A stretch of DNA of 64,000 bases from Sycobia sp. Sy_11 (lineage: Eukaryota; Arthropoda; Insecta; Hymenoptera; Epichrysomallidae): positions 124,001 through 188,000 of the forward strand of contig JACCIC010000342.1 in NCBI GenBank assembly GCA_018907035.1. The letters run 5' to 3'. A model generated the notes under the pieces. That model was not told the DNA's origin, did not search any database, and was given only the letters and a program-made list of their open reading frames with translations. Shown here one piece after another: positions 1-12,024 of this stretch (positions are counted from its first letter, which is position 1; the number at the start of each line of letters is the position of its first letter). A program made the position numbers and the translations under genes.

Positions 1-294
1 CGCCGTATAGTCCAGACGTTGCTCCGTCTGATTACCATCTCTTCAGATCGATGACGCATGGCCTGGCTGACCAGCACTTCCATTCCTACGAGGAAGCCAA
101 AAAATGGGTGGATGACTGGATAGAGGCCAAACCGGTCGAATTTTTTCGCAACGGGATTCGTATGTTGCCAGAAAGATGGGAAAACGTTGTAGCTAGCGAT
201 GGCCAATACTTTCAATAATTCATTTGTAACCATTTTTTCACAATAAAGGCTCAAAATTTGAAAAAAAACGGGAAAGACTTATTCACATACCTGA
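1..294 (+). mobile_element. mariner element (mauritiana-type), 3' part, copy 1
   Basis: This is the 3' end of the same mariner family as the copies at 21858-23142 and 28364-29647, cut by the window edge. It holds the last 71 codons of the transposase plus a short 3' UTR. It ends in a terminal inverted repeat whose outer bases (reverse complement) read TCAGGTATGTGAATAAG, next to a TA at 295-296, the standard mariner target site. The matching left end is outside the window. Confidence 0.93.
3..218 (+). CDS. mariner transposase, C-terminal fragment
   Basis: Open to the stop codon TAA at 216-218. It starts with the block PYSPDVAPSDYHLF, in which the D of PSD is the third catalytic aspartate of the DD34D triad, and ends with the family's RWENVVASDGQYFQ tail. 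The transposase cuts and rejoins DNA at the terminal inverted repeats in the nucleus. No disabling change is visible in this part. The nonsense codon seen in the two other copies would lie just left of the window, so whether this copy carried it is unknown. Confidence 0.92.
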   Translation, partial: PYSPDVAPSDYHLFRSMTHGLADQHFHSYEEAKKWVDDWIEAKPVEFFRNGIRMLPERWENVVASDGQYFQ

Positions 295-296
295 TA

Positions 297-1544
297 GTTA
301 AATATTTTTCCACTACATTAATACATATACTTTTGTCCAGACCACGTTTAAAATGCGCATTTCCAGTTCCTTCCAACGGTCGGTAATGTGAATTTTGTAT
401 TCCTAGGTGTCTTATATTAGCCATAATTAATTATCACCAATGCATTACTTGCTTTGTTATTGCTTTTGTTTCTCAAACTACGTACATTGGTAATTTGATA
501 TTGGATATTGAAAAAACAGACACACACATACAAACATACTCACGCATGCACACATGGATACAGGCACGCACAGACACAAACATTTTGTTAAGTTCTTGAA
601 GTGTGGATCGATTCACAATTACTGGTACACAATTACTACGAACTGTACTTCGACTGCGGCTAAATCTATCTAGGCTAATCGATCCCCTTACCTGCATTTA
701 GTTTATTTCCTAATGAATTTTATCTTTCGATCAGCTTTCCAAAATTCTAATTAGGTATCTCCCCATGCACCATTATCCCTCTAGTTTATGGCTCTTTATT
801 CAAGCAATTATTCAAGAAAATAACGATTTATAATAAAAGCAATCATAGACTACATAACATGCTACTGCGTGTACTCTTTATAAATACTTAAGTTTGTGTG
901 GCAGCGCGATCCATGCAAGTATGCGAAGCTTATCGTCGGTTCACTGCCCAATGCTCAATGACCTAGTCATATACTGTTCCTCGCTTAATTTTGCATCGTG
1001 ACATCTAAACATCTTTCAGCGACATTGTAAAATTTTACGTAAAAGTGAAAAATAAGAAAAATTAAACCTATATATCTAACATAAATAAGCTACAACTTCT
1101 AGAAAACAATTTTATTTTCGCTAAGCATTGTATTCTTTCCGTTTCATTGCTTGTCTTCATGCGAGCCTCAGATGTCTCATTTTACTCCAAATCACTTCTA
1201 CCCCACGAAGACGCCACTGCTTACGCACATCTACTTTTCTCATGTTGGTTATATGGAAGCAGCTCTTTATTTCAGTGCTCTGTCTGTATCCAGAATTACT
1301 CTGCTCTTTTTATATAAAAAATACAGCCCCTATAAACCACTAAACTACGTAGTATCTGTTGAATTTCTATATTGAATTTCCTTCCCTCTTTTTGTCGTAT
1401 GCATTTCGCAGCTATTTACAAAGCGCTATAGAGCTCGTATCTGGCAGCACTATACATCATTTGAAAGGTCTTGACATAACGTACAAAACGATGCTATGCA
1501 TGATTAGTTTCGATATTGCGTTCAAAAGTTATAGACGTGAAAAC
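297..1544. other. no gene seen; AT-rich DNA
   Basis: Short open frames here have no recognisable domain and no neighbour that supports them. A CA-rich stretch lies at about 520-580. The last coding exon of Tom20 (about 15 residues) could be here or outside the window; I could not identify it. Confidence 0.5.
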
Positions 1545-2566
1545 ATGGAGTTCACTAACGCCGAAATTCGCGCTATTTTAAAGTTTTCCTTCGTCAAAGG
1601 CAAATTCTAGAGAAACGTTCCGTGAGATTAATGTTGTTTTGCGGGATGGCACGCTATCACTTCGAACCGCAGAGGAATGCTTTCGACGATTCAGAGCCGG
1701 TGAAAACGACACCATAGATGAGCCAGCCGGCGGAAGATCTGTGACGACGAATACCGATCAAATCATGGAATTTATCGAGTTAGACCGGCATGTGGCATCT
1801 CGTGATATCGTCGAGGAGATGAGAATTAGTCACCAAACCATTTTAAACTATCTGCAGAAGGCTGGATACAAAAAAGCTTGATATTGGAGTGCCGCATGAT
1901 ATGACGCAAAAAAATCTTTTGGAACGAATCAACGACTGCGATGTGCTGCTCAAACGAAATGAACTCGACCCATTTTTGAAGCCGATATTGACTGGCGATA
2001 AAAAATCGATCACATACGACAATATCAAGCGAAAACAGTCGTGGTCCAAGGCCGGTGGATCGTCCCAAACAGTGGTCAAGCCGGGATTGACGGCCAGGAA
2101 GGTTTTGCTGTATGATTGGTGGGATTGGAAGGGAATCATCCACTATAAGCTGCTCCCATATGGCCAGACGCTTAATTCTACCATCTACTGTGAACAACTG
2201 GACCGCTTGAAGCAGGCTATTGACCAGAAACGTCCACAATTGGCCAACAAGAAGGGTATAGTGTTCCACCAGGACAACGCCAGACCACACACTTCGTTGA
2301 TGACTCGTCAGAAGCTACAAGAGTTCGGATGGGAGGTTTTATCGCATCCACCATATAGCCCGGACATAGTGCCAAGTGATTATCACCTGTTTCTGTTCAT
2401 GTGGAACGCCCTTGGTGGTGCAAAGTTGGACTCAAAAGAGGCTTGTGAAAAGTGGCTGTCCGAGTTCCTCGCAAATAAGGAGAGGGGTTTCTACGAGATG
2501 GGTATTATGAAGTTGCCGTCTAGATGGAAACCGATTATCGAACAAAACGGTACACATTTGAAGTAA
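1545..2566 (+). pseudogene. mariner transposase (SETMAR-type insect mariner), frameshifted
   Basis: The start ATG at 1545 opens with MEFTNAEIRAILKFSF, the usual N-terminus of a mariner group common in insects. The frame breaks near 1603 (stop TAG at 1608), continues in another frame to about 1875, breaks again, and then runs open from about 1877 to the TAA at 2564-2566. All three catalytic aspartates are still readable: TGDKK at about 1993, HQDNARPH at about 2270 and VPSDYHLF at about 2375. The usual TGDEKW motif has become TGDKKS, and a normally conserved W before VPHD is G. At least two frameshifts make it inactive. I could not place its inverted repeats with confidence. Confidence 0.92.
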
Positions 2567-2884
2567 ATCCGACCACTGTAACACTTTTTATAAAGCATTC
2601 GATGAATAGCAAAAAAGCGGAAGGAGATATTTGACAACCAAAAATATTGCGGAGTAAATTCTGTTATAAGCACCTTTAAGAATACCTATCATCACAAGGA
2701 CAATTGAAAGGTGTCATAAGTTGAAACGTTCCTAACAAATTTTTCCTAATTATATTAATAATAATTTATCTTAAATATACATTTTTTATAAATTTTTCCA
2801 AACATAACCTTCAAGACATTAATGATCAATTGTCACTTACTTTTAGAATAACATGTTTAGGTAGTTAATAAATTAATAAATTAC
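2567..2884. other. mariner 3' flank, then start of Tom20 intron 3
   Basis: The left part is the untranslated end of the mariner pseudogene. The right part, next to 2884, is the beginning of the Tom20 intron after exon 3, read on the minus strand with donor GTAATT. No exon is visible. Confidence 0.5.
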
Positions 2885-3058
2885 CTGACCAATTGCTGGA
2901 AGTCTCTGCAGTAAAAGGCAAAATATTGGAGGTGGTAATGTTCTTTGAAAAAGTTGAAGCATTTGATGAGGCTGGTTACAAACCGTTATAGCATTAGCTA
3001 GGTGTTCAATACCACCTTCCCAATCTCCTTGCGAAAGCAATTCTTCGCCCATTTGTAC
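2885..3058 (-). CDS. Tom20: Tom20 mitochondrial import receptor, coding exon 3
   Basis: This is a 174-bp exon of exactly 58 codons. On the minus strand it has an AG acceptor just before 3058 and a GTAATT donor just after 2885. It reads VQMGEELLSQGDWEGGIEHL, then NAITVCNQPHQMLQ and LPPPIFCLLLQRLP. These blocks are the tetratricopeptide-like receptor domain of TOM20, including the QP..ML and LPPP.F signatures known across animals. TOM20 sits in the mitochondrial outer membrane and binds presequences of imported proteins. The reading frame is clean. The remaining ~15 residues, usually acidic at the end, need one more exon that I did not find. Confidence 0.96.
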
Positions 3059-3126
3059 CTATTGCATATGAATGTTTAACAATTATAGTATTTTATTACT
3101 ATTAATATTACGGAAGATAACATTAC
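3059..3126 (-). other. Tom20: Tom20 intron 2 (68 bp)
   Basis: A short intron with a GTAATG donor next to exon 2 and an AATAG acceptor next to exon 3. It is phase 0. Its small size is normal for insects and contrasts with the ~28-kb intron 1 of the same gene. Confidence 0.92.
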
Positions 3127-3218
3127 CTCTTGAAGAAAAAATTTCTGAGTTACTTCGTGATTTTTAAGATTAGGAATATTTGAGGCCACTTTCAATGCTT
3201 CTTTTTTAGCCTTTCGAC
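3127..3218 (-). CDS. Tom20: Tom20 mitochondrial import receptor, coding exon 2
   Basis: A 92-bp exon. Its first two bases complete the arginine codon split by intron 1 (C from exon 1 plus GT). It then reads RKAKKEALKVASNIPNLKNH and EVTQKFFLQE and joins in phase 0 to exon 3. This matches the linker and first helix of TOM20, where LRERRKK is followed by a region ending QKFFLEE. The acceptor is TTAAG and the donor is GTAATG. There are no stops or frameshifts. Confidence 0.95.
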
Positions 3219-3229
3219 CTTAACATTAA

Positions 3230-4825
3230 AAACAATTGTTAAATGTATAGATATATCTGATGACAATTCATGGAAATTAATTAAGGAAATGTGAGGCATT
3301 TTTATCAATTTTCTAAGGTCTAAGGAAGTAATGTACTAACATTATATCATTTATAATACATTTTTGTATAGGAACAATTCTTATAGAATTATTGCTTTTA
3401 TTTCATAAAAAAGTATAAGTTCAAATAAAAAACAATTATTTTTCTAATTGGAATCTTATAACAACTTTCTATAAGTCACTTGGTTCAATATTTTCTCTCC
3501 GAATACAGAATATTCACAAATTGCGAAATACTTGGCAGGAATCGTATGTTAGCATCTGACTATTATTTTTCGAATGAACTATGGGTAAGAAACAAATTCG
3601 ACGTATTTTATTCAAAATGTTTGTATAATATAGTCACTTAGAAAATCCAGTAAAATAAATAACTTCAAAATTTAAAAAAAAAAGTTAATTTTACAAGTGA
3701 ATATCCTTAAAGCTACTCGAGGATTCAAATTTACTGCCTATTTACATAAAATTACATAATTCAATATGCAATTCTTATTTATAGATATAGAATTTGTATA
3801 TCCGAAAATTATATAATATTTTTCCTATTGACATTAATTCCAAATATCCATTGTTATTCAACAAATCTAATTTGTAGATTATGGTAAGTTATTTATTGTG
3901 TCAACATTTTGAAGGATTTATATCTACTTTTGATGTGTGAACAGTGCATGAGCTGGAACAGAAAAACTATTATACTAAAATATTATACTGAAACAGGTGA
4001 GTCTGGTTTTCAAACAAAAAACGAATACCATTCAAATCATATTATGTTGTATGTTGTTACAAATATCATAAACAGTAAGTTTCGGCTACCAGCGAAGACT
4101 CAAAGTTGCGAAGGAAGAATCAGAGTATCCAAATCAACGTAAATATGTGCGAGAGTTTTATTTGACGTGGGCCGAAAGACTCATGGCGCATCGCGGCATG
4201 GTGCGTGCACATAATCGTAAGGTAAGGAGCCTATCATCTTTCGGCTTGAAATATAGCCACTACGCGTGCAAACGATAGGTGAGAAAATTGTCGTACAGGA
4301 TTTAAACGCGAGGCGAACTATAAGATTACGATTGCGATCGTCAATTCTTCAATATAATTGTAAAATCCATTCAGAACTTATCACACTCCTGTGATAAAAT
4401 TGAAAGATGAATTTTCTAATATTATCAAACTACATTTATTTTTCCAAATCAATTTTATCTCCTTAAAAGTAATCGTGATGCAAAAATGAAGGATAGAAAC
4501 TCTAAGATAATATAGCTTTTAACAGTTAGTCCAGAAGTTAACAAAAGAGATTCAGATGCACCACATCACGATAATCGAAGACAATGGTTAACTTGATGTT
4601 TGAACAATTTTCGCGTGGTTTTTTCGGTTTTCACGTTTTAACCTTTAGTTCGATATTCTGTGGATTGATCGTTTGCTTATATAATCAATTAAGATTGCAA
4701 GTGTACATCCAAGTTTCATGTCCCGTAATGATGCATTTCAATGCGTCAAATCATTTTATCTTAGATATTAACGCAAATATTTTTTCCGAAAAAATTAAGT
4801 GTTTTGGCACTAATCGGGATTTAAA
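3230..4825. other. no gene seen; AT-rich intronic DNA
   Basis: No reading frame with a known domain. Around 4160-4260 base composition rises locally and an 8-bp inverted repeat (CCGAAAGA / TCTTTCGG) is present, without a structure I recognise. Confidence 0.5.
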
Positions 4826-5130
4826 TTAATAATTATTTTTATCAGTCTTAAAATCTTTATACAATAATATATTATACTAATATAATTAGTCAGACTGTCT
4901 CTGTTTATAATCATCCTAGAAGAATCTGAAATAGAAATTACTACCAAAAATAAAATTAAACTATATTACAATTTAAAAGTAATAAAAATAATAAAATAAT
5001 AAAAATAAACTCTATTCTCTGTTAGAAAAGAACAACTTGACTACCCTACCACCTTAAATTTAAATTTACCTGAGGGTCCCACATTTCGAATCGCTACGGT
5101 TTATCTTCAAGAACTAAACTCCCAAATGGG
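4826..5130 (-). repeat. PLE-associated 3' repeat, copy P1
   Basis: This shares the ordered blocks of the repeat at 51490-51880: the Tyr-rich AT tract, a partial GTCAGACTGTC palindrome near 4889, AATCTGAAATAGAAA, and CACCTTAAATTTA. It then has a decayed form of the hammerhead-like motif (5083-5110). It reads in the minus direction and ends against a mariner remnant. Confidence 0.7.
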
Positions 5131-5475
5131 GACTTGATTCCTTTCAGATAAAAAATGGCGGTCATAATGGTTTGAGCTGATCTAAATGAAATCCCCACAG
5201 AATCACCTTGATCTCTAATTCTCAGTCGACGATCTTGGGGCACAACTTCTTTGACCTGCTTTACGTGACGATCATAAGTTGATGTTTTTGGTCGATTTGA
5301 AACCACATTCTTTTTAAACATTCGCAGCCGCTTTTGAACTCTTTGTACCAGTTATAAACATTCTTCGAAGACAAAGTCTAGTCCTCAAAGACATTTTACA
5401 GCATCCTCAACGTTTCGGTAGTCAAAATACTATTCCTAAAACAGGATTTGGTGCATTTTCTTTGTTCAACAAATC
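5131..5475 (-). pseudogene. mariner transposase N-terminal remnant
   Basis: On the minus strand the pieces VEQRKCTKSCF, VYNWYKEFKSG, then NRPKTSTYDRHVKQVKEVV and RRLRIRDQGDSVGISF match, in order, the two helix-turn-helix units of irritans-like mariner transposases. The frame is broken at least twice between 5340 and 5400. The catalytic domain is absent because the sequence passes straight into the P1 repeat at about 5130. Confidence 0.78.
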
Positions 5476-7705
5476 CAGAGTAAAAATCGCCATATTCACT
5501 TTTAGCACTTCTCAAAATGAAGCATCTATCTAATAGATATTTTGACGTGAAATTGGACATATATGCCACTGACAGTACTGTCAACTTTCAACAAAAAAAT
5601 TTTAAGAATGAAAAGAGAGGTATATATTTCTTGAACAAAAATTTAACATTGAAACTTTTCGAAAGGTAAATATTGGAGATCGAAACTTTTCGAAACTACG
5701 TAATATTGTGATCGAACTAATAGGATCATAATAGAAATAAATGTTGCTGGTGAAGTACTATACAACAAAGCCACGTGTCTTTTAGTACAAGAACTGTTAA
5801 CAGAAAATTTGTACGCAGTTTAATTAAAACCGAAAATTTTGTCACGATGTTAGGTGCAAGCGACTGAGAAAGAAGTGTGCGCCAGACCGATTCGGGCATA
5901 GCCAACCATTTAATAAATACATCATTTTTCGTAAATGTCAACATAGATCACTATAATATTCAGGGATTGATTGAACCTGTATATCTCAACTCCTTTATGC
6001 AACTAGATGTAGCAAAAACTTAAATAAATGAATGCAACTAAGATAATTTTATGACAATAGCAGCTATTTTACCAAAGAAAATTATGGTTTCAACAATGTA
6101 AGGAATCAAGAGCGCTTGCAAAATAACGAATTTTTTACGCATATCACGAATTTCATGCAAAATTTAATTTTTTTTTTGTAATATTCTATTAGGAATAAAA
6201 ATATTAATGAAACTGCACATAGTACTTTTATTAAAAGGCTTCAATATTTAAGCGAAACTCTCAATAAAATATCCAATATTGTAAACATCTTAAAACTATC
6301 TTAACACTATTTTCAAGTAAACCAACAAGAAAAATTAGGAAAATTAGGAAACGCTTTAAAAATGCAATGCCTCTAGTCAAGAGCCAATTCAATATAATAC
6401 ATTCTACGCCGTTAATTTTTATTTAGTTAGCCATCCATTTTCTCGCATTCGAAATGGTAACAGCTAAAAATAAACACTATCACACCAGAATTTGATCAAC
6501 CAATTTTTTACGCTAAGTCAATATAAATATATTATAGATACCGTTGAATCTCACTTACGCCTAAAATCGATTTTCACGAAGAAAATAAATACATGCAGTT
6601 CAAAACTAGTGTTTTTGCTATCACAACAATTTACGAAACTGCTTCTGATACACCGGTCTTTGCATCTCACCCTTTCTCAATTGTTATAGATAACTTGAGC
6701 AGCTAGATACACTTTTGGTACCACTGATTTTCAGAACGGTATGAGATATAGTTTAGAAAATAGGGCTTTTAAAAGACTACATTGGTCACATGCTGCAAAA
6801 AATTTTCAGTTATTTATATTTGCTTCGCCAACTTTGGCGTATTAATTAAGGGTAACTATAAATAATAATTATGTTCTAAGTTTAAAAATGAATAGATTGG
6901 TTATCGATATTAAAATCATAAACAATCTTAATTTTTTTTAAATCTTCAAAATTCCTATTTTTATACATCTTTAATGTAAACGGAGAAATTTAATTTCTGT
7001 AAAACTAACTAAAGAGAATAATTTATTTTAAACTATTGCGTTATTTTTATTTTTACTTTCATGGTTCATAAATAAGAATACTAACAATTTTTTCTCTTAA
7101 ATAGTAAAAGAAAATATTAGTTTTAAAAACACCATAAGGAAAAAACTATTTGAACATATTTGTTGTACAGTGTAGTTAATCACAACTCATGGCTAGTCAA
7201 TATATAAGTATGTTCTAACTGCCATAACTTTGCATAGAGTATACAACAAATTGGCGTGTACGAAACATATACAAACAGTGCTTGTCATGTATTCATTCAT
7301 TCTTCTATTCCTGTTCACGACACACGAAACTAGTAGTTTTCCAGTGGATCACGAAGATACCTTAGTAGAGAATCGTGCTGTCGATAATCACAAAGGAAGT
7401 ATAGGTTTGTCTGATTTGGTTTGGGCACAGTTTTTCACGTAATATAAAAAAGAACCGTTCAAGCAAAAATTGTTTGAAGTGTTGTGAACACTCCATTCTA
7501 TCATAAATAGTAATAAAAGATTGGCACAAAACCGATGACGCAAAACACAGTAGATATTCAAATGAGTCGATATTACCAGAAAATACCAAACATTCCACAA
7601 AATAGTTTTTAATGATCGTATAGTGGATATCGTAAAGATATTAAAAATATGTATTGGGTTTATATAAAATGGTTTATACTTGACAAAGCTCTGTTCAAAT
7701 TAAAT
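5476..7705. other. no gene seen; AT-rich intronic DNA
   Basis: Only short frames without recognisable domains. I see no repeat family shared with other parts of the window. Confidence 0.5.
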
Positions 7706-8125
7706 GTCACTGTTGATCAAAAACAAAATGTTTGTCATTCTCAGAGTTTTTGACCATGTTCAAATCTACCAAACCGCAGTTTCTGAGTCTATGTCTGACA
7801 ACGGATGAAACATGGATCCATTATTTAAATTGAAAATCAAAACGATCGTCCTCTGAGTCGATCGTAACTAGTGAACCTCGTCCATAAACAGTGATTATGA
7901 CATAGGGTTCTTGTAGCATTTAGTACATAAATTGCAAAAAACAATCATGTGTAGCAAGGAAAAAAGTTTTGTTTTATAAAGGCAATGCACAGCGTAACAC
8001 ATTAAAAAAAACAATTGCAAAACTATTAAAATTAGATTAAAAATTGATCGTGTATTTCCCGTATTGTTCAGACTTGGCTGCCACCTATACTAGCTGTTTG
8101 AGAAAAAATATCACTCTTTATGATT
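7706..8125 (+). pseudogene. mariner transposase remnant (irritans type)
   Basis: Broken fragments in family order: VTVDQKQN, then LCLTTDETWIHY (first catalytic D within TDETW), TSEPRPKT, KKVLFYKGNAQRNT (where HQDNAP is expected, so the second catalytic D has become G) and KTIAKLLKLD with YFPYCSDLAATYTSCL. Multiple stops and frameshifts. It is an old copy much more decayed than those at 22 and 29 kb. Confidence 0.8.
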
Positions 8126-9286
8126 TATATTAATAGTACATTGAAATACTTATTAGCGTTCTAGGTTAGATATGATTCTAGATTATAAATCCTAATTTCG
8201 GTAGTATGCTTATTATAAACGATTGTAAAATAAGTTTCTAATTTATAAAAATTAATCTGTTTTTCTCTGAAGGTAGTTCTTCGTTTGCTTTTATTAAAAA
8301 TGTTTATGTATGCAGATGTTGTTATTTACTATAAGAATCAAACCGAAAAAATGAATAATAAAAATTTTTTTTTCGTTGGTTATCAAAGATGGAGATTTAA
8401 GTTTTATCGTAAATGGAAAAAATAAATTAGAAAGATAAACTAATGAGAAATATATAAGAAACAAACAATAAAAATGTATGTGCATAAAAATCATATAAGT
8501 AATGACGAGAATACAAAAAATATTTCGAAACAGAAAAATGTTAAAGGTATGATTAGTAAGGATAATACAAAGTAGGTTAGACTTATAAAATAAGTAATAG
8601 GAAAGAAATGTGCAAAATTCTAAGGAAGAAATTATTAGTTATATTGATATTAGAAAATAAAGATAGAAATAATATCTTTTGAAAATAAAGAAAGATTTTA
8701 AATTTGTAAATAATAAAGTAAACATTAATAAATATTTTTAAAAAATTATTTCAGATTTAGTGACTAAAATAAACTTTTTCCCTCTTCGGTTCAAAAAATA
8801 CAATGATCTTCTACTAGTAAAGGCATGTAAAAACAAATTAAATTGACTCAAAATGTGTTTTACATATTTTTTTTACAAATACCGTATGTACAATGATCTT
8901 AAAAGATAGCTGGGCAATCAAAGGACCCAACAGATTTTGTTTGGATTGGACAATTTTTCATACGTCAAAAAGATTTTAACATTGTTCAATTTTATGAAAT
9001 GATCTAAGAAAGTTCGAGAAAAATTAATGAGCAATCAAACAAAATAATACAGTCGCCAAGCTATTGCAGGTACTTTTTTCTGTGTAGAAGGATCAGTTCT
9101 TTGTCTTTCTGCCAAGAGCCATTAAAGTATAATAGAATCTTAAGTGGAAATATTTTTACAACTTTTACCTACATTCTTTCAGCAAAGCTGATTAAATACG
9201 TTATGAGGATACTGATAGAGCTCCCTTTCAAAGTCTGCCACTATCCATATGGACGGTAACTCTTCTTTTAGCACCCCCTTTAGGAG
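8126..9286. other. no gene seen; AT-rich intronic DNA
   Basis: No recognisable coding segment. The right end may contain highly decayed N-terminal sequence of the next mariner, but I cannot support that residue by residue. Confidence 0.45.
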
Positions 9287-10035
9287 TTAGTTACAGAGCA
9301 GTTGGCAAACGTTTAGATGTAGTGGAAAAGATTCATAAAAAAGGAAAATGAATGTAACACGACTTGACCGGAAGTGCAATCGATATAATCGAATCGATAC
9401 AACATCGCACTGTATTTATTTGCCAGGCAAAGAAAGAAGAGTTTTCTGTGGCGTATTGTAACTGGTGATGAAAAATGGGTCTACTATGACAATTCTAAGC
9501 GCAAAATGTCATGGGTGGATCCAGGCCAACCGTCCTCATCGATACGAAAACGGAACATCTACGGCCAAAAGGTATTGCTGTACATTTGGTGCAACCAACA
9601 GGGTGTTCTATACAACGAGCTACTAAAACTGAATGAAATCGTCACTGTTGATATATACAAACGCCAACTGAATGATTTGCAACAGAAATTGATCGAACAT
9701 AGATCGACAATCGCGAGTAATAGGCGCAAAGGCATTCTCTTGCACGAGAACGCTCGACTATATGTTGCGACAGCCGTCAAAGACACCCTCTTGGAGATCG
9801 AATGGGAAGTGTTGCCGCACCCAGCGTGCTCGCCAGACATAGTGCCTTTTGATTATGTCCTATTTAGATCGATGTATCACGACGTTGGTACACACTTCCG
9901 ACATGTTCAAGAAGTGCGAGAATTTGTGGATGATTAGATCGCCTGAGAACCGCTATCGGTCTTTCGCCACGGCATCGCCAATTGCGGGAAAGATGGGAAA
10001 AAGTAGTAGAAAATGATGGAAAATATTTTGTTTAA
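9287..10035 (+). pseudogene. mariner transposase, decayed, with catalytic Asp to Glu change
   Basis: From 9287 the frame reads AVGKRLDVVEKIHKKGK, then from about 9435 the catalytic domain WRIVTGDEKWVYYDN (first D intact) and SWVDPGQPSSSIRKRNIYGQ. The second motif is LLHENARLY where HDNARPH is normal, so the catalytic D is E. The third motif, VPFDYVLF, keeps its D. A stop follows VREFVDD at about 9935. After a further shift the family ending RWEKVVENDGKYF is readable up to the TAA at 10033-10035. It belongs to a different lineage from the 22/29-kb copies. Confidence 0.9.
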
Positions 10036-10434
10036 GCTATCGTGTATCTATTTTCAATCATGAATCTCCTTTTTTCGTTAAAAAAGGTGGAAAACTAAGT
10101 TCGCTTCCGAATATATACCACACGATTTCGAGATGATCAACTTACAGTATGAGGTAGTGTCATATTACAGAAGTATCATATTTCCTGTATAGATATTTTT
10201 TCAGAATCTAGGACATGATGTATATTTTATTTTAAAACGAACTGTTACTTCACACAGGTTCATTCAATCTCTCATAGATCTTGAATTTTCTAGAAGTTTT
10301 CGCCGTTCAGTCCGCAGAACCCTGGGCCAATTCGGAATGGAGGGGATAGGCTAAAATTTATCTAAGTTAGTTTTCAGATAGGAATCAGGCACAGACAAAA
10401 TGTGCAATAGAGGGACGTATATATGAAAATATAT

Positions 10435-10440
<6 letters not shown>

Positions 10441-10483
<43 letters not shown>
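10441..10483. repeat. (TA)n microsatellite
   Basis: An uninterrupted TA tract of about 43 bp in AT-rich intron DNA. Confidence 0.98.
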
Positions 10484-10487
<4 letters not shown>

Positions 10488-10599
10488 ATAAATAAATACA
10501 TAAAAATAAAGTTATATCTTAAATAAAATAAAAAATAAAAATAACTGAGTAAACTTAAATTGCTATAGAGATATACCAGTTATTAACCATATTCAAATT

Positions 10600-11072
10600 T
10601 TAGTGCAAAATATTATGTACCCCTTCACACGAGATATGTACAGCACTAGCAATCTCACGCACCTTCACTCTTTTATCATTCATTACCATATCATGGATTT
10701 TATCAATGATTTCTGGAGTCAGCGCAAAAGGGGTTCCGTAACGCTCAGTGTCTCTTATGCTCATATAGCCACACCGAAAATTTTAAAACCACTTATAAAC
10801 TTATCAAGCTTTTGCTTAGTCTCCTAAGGTGTTTTGCCTTTAATAGAGTAAGGTGTAATCAACACACGAAATTCTTTTTCGCCCATTTTTTTATAACCAC
10901 TCGATTTCTTTGATTCAAACGAATGTTAAACACAAAGTCATAGACTGATCTGGCCGAAACTTAATAGATGTTCTTTCAAGAGGCGATACTAATTAAAAAT
11001 AACCTTGATATGCACCACTGGTCCTATCAATCGAGTTTACATGGACTTATCAAACGACCCTCGTACATACGG
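10600..11072 (-). pseudogene. mariner transposase N-terminal remnant (irritans type) with 5' inverted repeat
   Basis: The start ATG at 10884-10886 begins MGEKEFRVLITPYSIKGKTP. After stops and shifts, LTPEIIDKIHDMVMNDKRVK and VREIASAVHIS follow; these are the paired helix-turn-helix units of irritans-like mariners. The minus-strand sequence upstream of the ATG begins near 11072 with TACGAGGGTCGTTTGATAAG, a terminal repeat typical of this group. The catalytic domain is missing to the left of 10600. Confidence 0.85.
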
Positions 11073-11099
11073 GGGGCGGGGGGCAAAAATCGGGAAATT

Positions 11100-11640
11100 C
11101 GTTATAACTTCTTTATTTATTAATATTTTTGCTCTAAATTTTTATCACCTTCAAAGCATTTTTCCTTGACAGCAACACACTTCTGAAAAGTATGCTTCCA
11201 TTGTTCAAAACATTTTTGAAATTAATTTATTAAGATATTCATCTCATGTCCTTTTTAAGCCTGAGGATCAAAAACGAATGACAGGGAGCCAGATCCTATG
11301 AGTGGGAGAGGGATGAAGAAATAGTGCCATGCCGCTTTTAGTCAAAAACTGCTTTACGATGAGAACCGTGTGGATCAGTCCGTTCTCATGATGGAAGAAC
11401 CATTTGCCTGCGCACCAAAGATCTGTCCTATTACTTTAGATATATCACCTCAATCTTTTCAAAACCTTCATGTAAATCTTTTGCTTAACAGTTTCATCCT
11501 GAGGAACGAACTTCACGTAGACAATACCACTGCAATCGAAGAAACAAATGATTATTGTCTTGATGTTTGACTTCATTTGGCGGATTTTTTTTTGGAACGA
11601 AGAGAGCAAGGTGAATGCGACTGACTTCAATGCTGTTTTC
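11100..11640 (-). pseudogene. mariner transposase C-terminal half, remnant
   Basis: From 11630 leftwards on the minus strand: KSNIKTIIICFFDCSGIVYV, KFVPQDETVKQKIY, VLKRLR; then after breaks DLAPCHSFLILRLKKDMR (normally DLAPCDFFLF, so the third catalytic D is H here), and finally the tail FQKCVAVKEKCFEGDKN. The N-terminal half is absent; the broken edge meets the PLE-type repeat at about 11650. Confidence 0.82.
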
Positions 11641-11649
11641 TTTTAAAAA

Positions 11650-12024
11650 CTACCTCAGTTTAATTCTTGAGGATGAACCGTAGCGTTTTTTAAACGTTGG
11701 ATACCAAAGGTGAATCTAAATTTAAGGTGATAGGAGCAGTCAGGTTGTCCTTTGCTAATATAGATTATTGTTTTTATTATTTTTATTTTATTTATTATTT
11801 TATTTCTATTTTATTATGAATTTTATTTTTATTTTAATTTTTAATTTTTAATACAACTTATTGTAGTAATAAGTTTTATTTCAGATTCTTCGGGGGTGAA
11901 TATAAACAGAAACAGTCTGATTGTCATTATTTTAGCTAATATATTATATTATAAAGTAAGACCGATAAAAATATTTATTAATTTAATTCAGAACAGTCGA
12001 TATAAGTACAATTTTTAATTCTAA
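11650..12024 (+). repeat. PLE-associated 3' repeat, copy P2
   Basis: Plus-strand copy. It starts with a damaged hammerhead-like motif (CTTGAGGATGAACCG at about 11666), then AAATTTAAGGTGATAGGAGC, a long AT tract, TTTTATTTCAGATTCTTC, a decayed palindrome near 11925, and ACCGATAAAAATATTTATTA. It ends with the block containing CAGAACAGTCGATATAAG near 12010. The order mirrors the minus-strand copy at 51490-51880. Confidence 0.75.

Noticed and set aside
297..1544. Last coding exon of Tom20
   Set aside because: Searched on the minus strand for a short exon with an AG acceptor in phase 0 and an acidic C-terminus; no candidate was convincing.
1826..2290. 154-codon minus-strand frame
   Set aside because: Antisense shadow of the mariner pseudogene; no domain of its own. 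Antisense frames at 22521-22841, 29047-29346 and 9559-9840 are likewise shadows.
1545..2566. Possible host SETMAR-type gene
   Set aside because: Only the mariner transposase part is present, with frameshifts and no SET domain, so it is an ordinary transposon copy.
4150..4270. tRNA-like segment
   Set aside because: Local GC rise and an 8-bp inverted repeat, but no cloverleaf with correct D, anticodon and T arms could be drawn. I found no tRNA in the window.
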